Assembly (NCBI GenBank): GCA_937925515.1
Contig: CALALP010000044.1
Coordinates: 31,091 to 95,090, forward strand
Source: an uncultured Lachnoanaerobaculum sp.
GTDB lineage: Bacteria > Bacillota > Clostridia > Lachnospirales > Lachnospiraceae
Direction of reading: 5' to 3'
DNA length: 64,000 nucleotides
Below, one piece after another: positions 59,230 through 64,000 of this stretch; within the stretch, counting starts at the first letter, position 1, and each line of letters begins with the position of its first letter. The notes beneath the pieces are model-generated. The model had not been told where the DNA came from, ran no database searches, and was given only the letters and a program-made list of their open reading frames with translations. The translations under genes and the position numbers were made by a program.

Positions 59230-61011
59230 CTACTTTCCAAGCTGAGCTGCATTGTTTCCTGAAGTTGATAAGAATATTTCAAGCATATTAACAGGATCAT
59301 TATAATCTGCAACCCAGCCATGTCTTGCAACATCAAAGTTACCTACCTTACGGTCATTTGTAAATGTCTGCCAGTCTTCAACTGCAATCTCCATATTAAT
59401 TCCTATTGCTGCAAAGTCTTGTTGTAATGCCTGAGCTATATTTTCATGTCCTGTACCTTTATTTGTAAGATATTTAATATTAATAGGTGTATTTGGGCTA
59501 AGTTTATTATCAGCATCAAATTCAAAGCCTGCTTTTTTAAGTAATTCTACTGCCTTATCAATGTCTACTTCTTTAGGATAATATCCAACTGCATCTTTAT
59601 CAGGATAGGTATAATCAGCATCATTTGCCTTAAACTCTCCACCCTGTCCGTCTGACATATGGCTAGGAACAAAAGAAGTAGCAAGCTCTTGGTCAGTTTG
59701 TGCAACAGATTCTATAATATATTCACGATCCACAAGATAAGCAAGTGCCTTTCGCATATCGCTTGCCTGTTCTGCTGTCTTACCCTTAAATGTATCGCTA
59801 TTTACATTAAAACATACAAAGTATGTACCAAGCATAGGACTAACTTTAAATTCAGAAGATTTCTTTAAATTAGGTATCTCTCCTATTGGAACTGTATCTA
59901 TAAATTCAACATCTCCTGATTGATAGGCTGCAAGTATAGCAGTATCATCTGCACTAAGCATAAAGTTAAGTTCATTTACAGTTACATTATCAGCATCATA
60001 GAAATTAGGGTTCTTTACATAAACCATAGATTCATCATGTTTCCACTCTTTTAGAGTATATGCTCCATTTGATACAAATCCTGCCTCAGCTGCCCATGCT
60101 CCCGGATTTGCATCATGATTAGGTGCCGCCTCAACTGCCTTTTGAGGTACAGGCATAAATGTCGGAAATGCCATTAAGTCCATTATATAAGGAACAGGTG
60201 CTGTTAATTTAAATGTTAATGTATTATCATCAGGTGCAGAAACATTAATACTACCGTCATCTGTCTTTTCAAAGTTATCAAATAAATATGAGTAGTCGGA
60301 TGCTGTTTTAGGGTCTGCCGCTCTCTTCCAAGAATACACAAAATCATTTGCATTGAGAGTTGAACCGTCGCTCCACTTCAAATCAGGTTTAAGTTTTATA
60401 GTGTATTCCTTTTTATCATCTGATACAGTAGGTTCTCCCTCTGCAAGTGCCGGAATTAATTTGCCGTCCTTATCATACACATATAAGCCTACAAAAGTAT
60501 TTGTTGCTAAAACACCACCATCTGAAGTTGTATTAAGTTGGGGGTCAAGTTTGGCAGGTTCAGAACCTATATTTAATTTAAATACATCTATATTCTTTCC
60601 GTCTTTCTTAGTATACATAAAGTATTTAGTTCCAAAAACATTTGCGTAATTGCCCTCAATTCCTGCTTTTTCCATATATAAATCATTGTAATAATAAAGT
60701 GGCAATACAGCACCTGTGTTCATTAACATATCTTCTGCCTCATGCATGTACGCCTCTCTTTTTTTAGCATCGGTTTCAGTATAAATTTTCTTTATCAGCT
60801 CATCATACTTTGACCAATCAAGTTTTGCTACTTCTCCTGAGTTAGCAGCAGTTTCTCCACCGGCAGTAGTTTCTGCAGCCTCAGAGCTTGTTTCAGAACT
60901 TGCACCTTGAGAGTTGTCTGCTGAACTTCCCTCAGGTTTTGATGTGCCTCCGCCACAAGCTGATATTACCATTGCCGTTACAAGTGTTAATGCCATTAAT
61001 CTTTTTTTCAT
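59230..61011 (-). CDS. oppA: Oligopeptide-binding lipoprotein OppA, apparently circularly permuted
   Basis: A 593-residue lipoprotein: signal MALTLVTAMVISACGGG with Cys19, then a Ser/Thr/Glu/Ala-rich linker. Residues 64-137 (LDWSKYDELIKKIYTETDAK, AEDMLMNTGAVLPLYYYNDL, VFGTKYFMYTKK) look like the segment that normally ends family-5 binding proteins. The usual N-terminal start appears only at 143 (VFKLNIGSEPAKLDPQLNTT). The core continues with LKWSDGSTLNANDFVYSWKR to DFAAIGINMEIAVEDW and stops at NDPVNMLEIFLSTSGNNAAQ, just before where that segment should follow. The 97 nt downstream do not encode it. It feeds peptides to OppBCDF. Confidence 0.9.
   Translation of the reverse strand: MKKRLMALTLVTAMVISACGGGTSKPEGSSADNSQGASSETSSEAAETTAGGETAANSGEVAKLDWSKYDELIKKIYTETDAKKREAYMHEAEDMLMNTGAVLPLYYYNDLYMEKAGIEGNYANVFGTKYFMYTKKDGKNIDVFKLNIGSEPAKLDPQLNTTSDGGVLATNTFVGLYVYDKDGKLIPALAEGEPTVSDDKKEYTIKLKPDLKWSDGSTLNANDFVYSWKRAADPKTASDYSYLFDNFEKTDDGSINVSAPDDNTLTFKLTAPVPYIMDLMAFPTFMPVPQKAVEAAPNHDANPGAWAAEAGFVSNGAYTLKEWKHDESMVYVKNPNFYDADNVTVNELNFMLSADDTAILAAYQSGDVEFIDTVPIGEIPNLKKSSEFKVSPMLGTYFVCFNVNSDTFKGKTAEQASDMRKALAYLVDREYIIESVAQTDQELATSFVPSHMSDGQGGEFKANDADYTYPDKDAVGYYPKEVDIDKAVELLKKAGFEFDADNKLSPNTPINIKYLTNKGTGHENIAQALQQDFAAIGINMEIAVEDWQTFTNDRKVGNFDVARHGWVADYNDPVNMLEIFLSTSGNNAAQLGK
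60601..60822 (-). other. OppA C-terminal-type segment placed at the N-terminus
   Basis: Codes residues 64-137 of the binding protein. The family order would be ...GNNAAQLGK followed by LDWSKYDELI..., and here both halves of that join are present, at opposite ends of the gene. Confidence 0.75.
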
Positions 61012-61053
61012 TGTTGTTTCCTCCTTCAGCTATGAATATCTAAAAAGTTACAA

Positions 61054-61076
61054 CTTTAAAGCTTAAAGCTTTAAAG
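61054..61076 (-). promoter_or_regulatory. 23-bp palindrome in the oppA leader
   Basis: 11-bp arms (CTTTAAAGCTT) around a single centre base, between the oppA promoter and its start. It could be an mRNA hairpin or a repressor site; a smaller TGTAAAA/TTTTACA repeat lies just upstream of it at 61085-61104. Confidence 0.4.
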
Positions 61077-61104
61077 CCATACCTTGTAAAACTGACTTTT
61101 TACA

Positions 61105-61133
61105 ATCATAATAATAAGTTAGCTTTTTGTCAA
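61105..61133 (-). promoter_or_regulatory. Strong sigma-A promoter for oppABCDF
   Basis: Minus-strand TTGACA, 17-nt spacer, TATGAT, about 94 nt before the oppA ATG. AAGGAGGAAA is the ribosome site. Confidence 0.75.
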
Positions 61134-61138
61134 TAAAA

Positions 61139-61325
61139 AATTTAATATCTAGGGCAGTTTCTACTAAATGCTCACATTCCTTAATTTTAAAAGTACTATT
61201 TTTGTGATTTTTCACTATATGAAGTTAATATGAAATACATTAGATATAACTTAGAGGAATAGTTTGAATTTTTAGAACAATAGCGACAATTTAGGCACAA
61301 TTTAATTAGTTTTTTTTGATATAAA
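61139..61325. other. AT-rich gap with no recognised feature
   Basis: The whole gene-free stretch is 61012-61372. It holds the oppA leader and promoter on one side and the terminator of the flavoprotein gene on the other. Between these I see no open frame, RNA gene or repeat. Confidence 0.6.
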
Positions 61326-61356
61326 AAAAAGACCACTAACTAAGTTAGTAGCCTTG
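61326..61356 (-). terminator. Intrinsic terminator of the RclA-like gene
   Basis: ACTAACT/AGTTAGT arms with extra pairing and T8 on the minus strand, about 17-47 nt past the stop. A classic intrinsic terminator, unlike hairpins P1-P6. Confidence 0.8.
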
Positions 61357-61372
61357 TACTTTAACTCTAATT

Positions 61373-62734
61373 TTAACTCAATAAGTCATTAAATGCCTCT
61401 GACATTGTAGGGTGTGTATAAATTGCAGAACCTAATTCAGATGCTTTAATACCATGGTCTATTGCCATTTTAATTAGGTTTATCATTTCTTGAGATTCAG
61501 GGCAGAATAAATGTACTCCTAGAATCTCATCATTATCATTATTAATTATAGCTTTTAATATTCCAACAGGCTGTCTATAAACTTGTGCTTTAGGTACTGC
61601 ACCTGTAGGTAAACTTGCTACTTTAACATTATAGCCTTTTTGTCTTGCCTCTTCTTCAGTAAGACCTACCCTAGATAGTGGTGGATCTATAAATACTGTA
61701 TAAGGAATAGCACCTCTATTTTCAGTAGTTCTTTCTGCATTTCCAAAAAGTTCACTCTTTACAATTCTAAAATCATCTAATGAAATATAAGTAAATTGCA
61801 AACTACCTGCTACATCTCCCATAGCCCATATATTTTTTACACCTGTTCTAAGGTGTTTGTCAACCTTTATAGTTTTTCTATCAGTAAGTTCAATACCTGC
61901 CTTATCTAAGTTTAAACTATCTATATTTGCCTCTCTGCCCGTTGCAATAAGTACTGCATCACACTTTATTTCCTGCTCTTTTTCTAAGACTTTAACATAA
62001 ACAATAGCTTTCTCTGCGTCCTTATCTATCTTAGTTGTCTGTGCAGATTTTAATATTTCAATACCTCTTTGTGTCATACTTTCAAATACTTTACTTGAAA
62101 CTTCTTCATCTTCTCTTGGTATAAATTTTTCAGTATTTTGTATTATAGTTACCTTTGAGCCAAAGTTAGCATAGTAAGAGGCAAACTCAAGTCCTATATA
62201 TCCTCCCCCAATAATAACTAGATGATTAGGTAACTTATCTAACTCCATTAAAGTTTCACTTGTATATACATAAGGATTATCTTTTAATCCCTCTATATTC
62301 GGTATTATACTCTTAGAACCTGTATTTATGAAAATTCTTTCTGCCTTAATACTTTCTTTAGTTCCGTCCTCATATTTTACTTCAACTGTATTTTCAGAAA
62401 TAAATGAAACCTCTCCGTCTAAAATTTCTGCTCCTGCTTGGGAAACCTTTTCATAGTTTTTTTGTCTAAGCATAGTTACAAGTCTACGCTTTTCCTCAAT
62501 AGCCTTAGCATAATTTTGTTCTCTAACTTCAAAACTTCCCCCTACTTTTTGAGAAAGTCTGGCACTGTATTCAAGTGATTTTGACGGTATACAAGCGACA
62601 TTTATACAAGTTCCACCATACATCTTCTTAGATTTTTCGATTAAAACAGTCTTTTCTCCTTTTTTAGCAAGTAAGCCTGCTAGAGTCTTTCCTGCTTTTC
62701 CAAATCCTATAACTAAATTTTTATATTCTTTCAT
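61373..62734 (-). CDS. RclA-like pyridine nucleotide-disulfide oxidoreductase
   Basis: A 453-residue flavoprotein. The FAD motif is VIGFGKAGKTLAGLLAKKGE; the redox cysteines 43 and 48 are in YGGTCINVACIPSKSLEY; NAD motif VIIGGGYIGLEFASYYANFG; second FAD motif IWAMGDVAGSLQFTYIS; dimerisation domain end HPTMSEAFNDLL. The FGKAGKTLA start resembles RclA/YkgC and streptococcal hypothiocyanous acid reductases rather than lipoamide dehydrogenase or MerA; an HOCl/HOSCN defence role is an inference. Single gene with its own promoter and terminator. Confidence 0.85.
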   Translation of the reverse strand: MKEYKNLVIGFGKAGKTLAGLLAKKGEKTVLIEKSKKMYGGTCINVACIPSKSLEYSARLSQKVGGSFEVREQNYAKAIEEKRRLVTMLRQKNYEKVSQAGAEILDGEVSFISENTVEVKYEDGTKESIKAERIFINTGSKSIIPNIEGLKDNPYVYTSETLMELDKLPNHLVIIGGGYIGLEFASYYANFGSKVTIIQNTEKFIPREDEEVSSKVFESMTQRGIEILKSAQTTKIDKDAEKAIVYVKVLEKEQEIKCDAVLIATGREANIDSLNLDKAGIELTDRKTIKVDKHLRTGVKNIWAMGDVAGSLQFTYISLDDFRIVKSELFGNAERTTENRGAIPYTVFIDPPLSRVGLTEEEARQKGYNVKVASLPTGAVPKAQVYRQPVGILKAIINNDNDEILGVHLFCPESQEMINLIKMAIDHGIKASELGSAIYTHPTMSEAFNDLLS

Positions 62735-62780
62735 TTAAGTCCCCTTTTTAAATGTATTTTACTTTCTTTTGTACCACTCT

Positions 62781-62809
62781 AGTATAGACAATTTTGATTT
62801 TAAATGCAA
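62781..62809 (-). promoter_or_regulatory. Sigma-A promoter for the RclA-like gene
   Basis: Minus-strand TTGCAT, 17-nt spacer, TATACT, about 47 nt before the ATG; AAGGGG is the ribosome site. Confidence 0.7.
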
Positions 62810-62867
62810 TATAATTTTATACAAATTAAAAGTGTAAAAAAATTTCTAACCTTTATTACACAATTAT

Positions 62868-62903
62868 GGAGCTGTCGAAATCATTTAATTTTGCGACAGC
62901 CCC
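62868..62903 (-). repeat. Minimal MITE-like palindrome R4, probable terminator after cysK
   Basis: 10-bp arms GGAGCTGTCG and CGACAGCCCC (one mismatch) around an AT loop. The arms and flanks (AATTGGGGCTGT, CAGCTCCATAA) match both ends of R1, so this looks like the two ends joined. It is about 100 nt past the cysK stop. Confidence 0.55.
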
Positions 62904-62930
62904 AATTAATAGGAATATAGGTAATCATTC

Positions 62931-62976
62931 TTAGAAATCTGCTAATTAACAACTACATCTACTTTGTAACACACCT
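62931..62976. repeat. Degenerate right-end fragment of the MITE-like family
   Basis: AATCTGCTAATTAA and CTACTTTGTAACACACCTAA resemble the right half of R1 (TTTGCTAATTTAAA and CTATTTTGTAACAGCTCC), but the hairpin is missing. Confidence 0.4.
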
Positions 62977-63001
62977 AATTAATATTATAAAATGTCTAAA
63001 T

Positions 63002-63934
63002 TTATTCTGTAAATAGTGCTGTTGAATAATATCTATCTCCTGAATCAGGAAGTAATACAACTATATTTTTACCCTTGTTTTCAGGTCTTTTGGCTAACTC
63101 AATAGCTGCACTAAGTGCTGCTCCTGAAGAAATTCCTGTTAGATAACCCTCTTTTTCTGCAAGATACTTACTATACTTAAAAGCATCATCATTAGTTACT
63201 GTTAGAATTTCATCATAAATTTTTGTATTTAAATTATCAGGAATAAAGCCTGCTCCAATTCCTTGTATTTTATGAGGTCCGGGTTGACCACCTGCAATAA
63301 CAGCAGAGTCCTTAGGCTCAACTACAACTACCTTAACTTCAGGCTTTTTAGATTTTAGATACTCTCCAACTCCTGTTATAGTACCACCTGTGCCGACACC
63401 TGCTACAAATATATCTACTGCTCCGTCAGTATCTTCGTATATTTCAGGGCCGGTAGTAGCCTTGTGAACTTGTGGATTAGCAGGGTTTGAAAATTGTGAA
63501 GGAATAAAACTATTTGGAATTTGGCTTGCAAGTTCCTCAGCCTTTGCAATAGCTCCTTTCATTCCCTTAGCTCCCTCTGTAAGCTCTATTCTAGCACCAT
63601 AATTTTTTAATATATTTCTTCTTTCAACACTCATAGTTTCAGGCATTGTAAGTATTACCTTATATCCCTTTGCAGTTCCAATAGCTGCAAGTCCTATTCC
63701 TGTGTTTCCTGAGGTAGGTTCAATTATAGTTGAGCCTGACTTTAACTTTCCGTTCTTTTCTGCATCTTCAATCATAGCTTTTGCAATTCTATCTTTTACA
63801 CTTCCTGCCGGATTAAAATACTCAAGTTTAACAAAAACTTTTGCCTCAAGATTTAAGTCTTTTTCTATATTTACTACTTCAGCTAAAGGAGTATTACCTA
63901 CTAATTCTGCATTGCTCTTATATATTCTTGCCAT
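63002..63934 (-). CDS. cysK: Cysteine synthase (O-acetylserine sulfhydrylase)
   Basis: About 310 residues from ATG 63934 (GAGGTGG upstream; a GTG at 63943 is less likely). The PLP lysine K47 is in NPAGSVKDRIAKAM, the substrate loop in IIEPTSGNTGIGLAAIGTAK, the glycine-rich PLP loop in VAGVGTGGTITGVGEYLKSK, and GISSGAALSAAIELA near the end. It makes cysteine from O-acetylserine and sulfide. No cysE is next to it in the window. Own promoter. Confidence 0.96.
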   Translation of the reverse strand: MARIYKSNAELVGNTPLAEVVNIEKDLNLEAKVFVKLEYFNPAGSVKDRIAKAMIEDAEKNGKLKSGSTIIEPTSGNTGIGLAAIGTAKGYKVILTMPETMSVERRNILKNYGARIELTEGAKGMKGAIAKAEELASQIPNSFIPSQFSNPANPQVHKATTGPEIYEDTDGAVDIFVAGVGTGGTITGVGEYLKSKKPEVKVVVVEPKDSAVIAGGQPGPHKIQGIGAGFIPDNLNTKIYDEILTVTNDDAFKYSKYLAEKEGYLTGISSGAALSAAIELAKRPENKGKNIVVLLPDSGDRYYSTALFTE

Positions 63935-63970
63935 ATTCTCCACCTCTTTATTTTAATTTTTGATAAGCAG

Positions 63971-63999
63971 AGTATAAACCCTATTTACCCACTTGTCAA
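63971..63999 (-). promoter_or_regulatory. Near-consensus sigma-A promoter for cysK
   Basis: Minus-strand TTGACA, 17-nt spacer, TATACT, about 37 nt before the cysK ATG, at the very edge of the window. No room for a T-box or SAM-type leader between it and the start. Confidence 0.8.
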
Positions 64000-64000
64000 G

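Noticed and set aside
63935..64000. Looked for a SAM or T-box riboswitch before cysK
   Set aside because: The promoter is about 37 nt from the start, leaving no space for such a leader within the window.

Overview
The window is AT-rich, tightly packed chromosomal DNA from a low-G+C Firmicute, most likely a Lachnospiraceae-type Clostridium. Supporting signs are the GGAGG-type ribosome sites, the sigma-A promoters with 17-bp spacers, the IreB/PrkC/PrpC set, the cdaA-cdaR-HPr cluster, paired glgC-glgD and a fused citXG. The assignment to family is an inference and no genus is claimed. Nearly all genes are on the minus strand. The exceptions are an HPr-like gene, aroQ, and the block CAP-domain protein / VOC protein / maf. 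No rRNA, tRNA, CRISPR array, prophage or transposase gene was seen.

Reading the minus strand from high to low coordinates: cysK (63.9 kb); an RclA-like flavoprotein; an oligopeptide ABC transporter oppABCDF (61.0-55.1 kb) whose binding protein appears circularly permuted; the rsmB-rlmN-prpC-prkC-rsgA-rpe-thiN-ECF-serS run (54.9-45.2 kb), combining rRNA modification, PASTA-kinase signalling and thiamine metabolism; a small unknown gene; glgC-glgD; a DUF421 protein; a HerA-like ATPase, gltX, a UvrD-like helicase, half a ThrE exporter and udk; then a decayed restriction-modification remnant (34.3-35.2 kb).

Below that come citXG-citC, a small protein plus HipA-like kinase pair, and a three-gene MacA/MacB-type exporter. 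Next is a seven-gene operon (24.2-17.7 kb) joining two unknown membrane proteins, the c-di-AMP synthase CdaA, its regulator CdaR, canonical HPr, a polysaccharide polymerase-like protein and an aminotransferase. It is followed by ytvI-tcdA, trxA-trxB and glutathione peroxidase-ohrR (redox defence), a DUF445 protein, comEA, an orphan response regulator, rlmH, nifS-thiI, mtaB, and the conserved ireB-ruvX-DUF1292-rnj-mltG-like-trmR-trhP series ending in a partial YdcF-like gene.

Three threads tie the window together. First, RNA modification is dense: trhP, trmR, mtaB, thiI, nifS, rlmH, tcdA, rlmN and rsmB. Second, cell-envelope signalling is represented by the PrkC/PrpC kinase-phosphatase pair, its likely substrate IreB, and CdaA/CdaR. 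Third, gene ends carry a family of GC-rich near-perfect hairpins with almost no loop and no U-tract. Several sit inside 150-bp MITE-like elements with terminal inverted repeats. The most unusual items are the permuted OppA, the hairpin/MITE family, the HipA-like kinase pair, the catalytic-domain-less MltG-like protein, and an HPr-like protein lacking His15.
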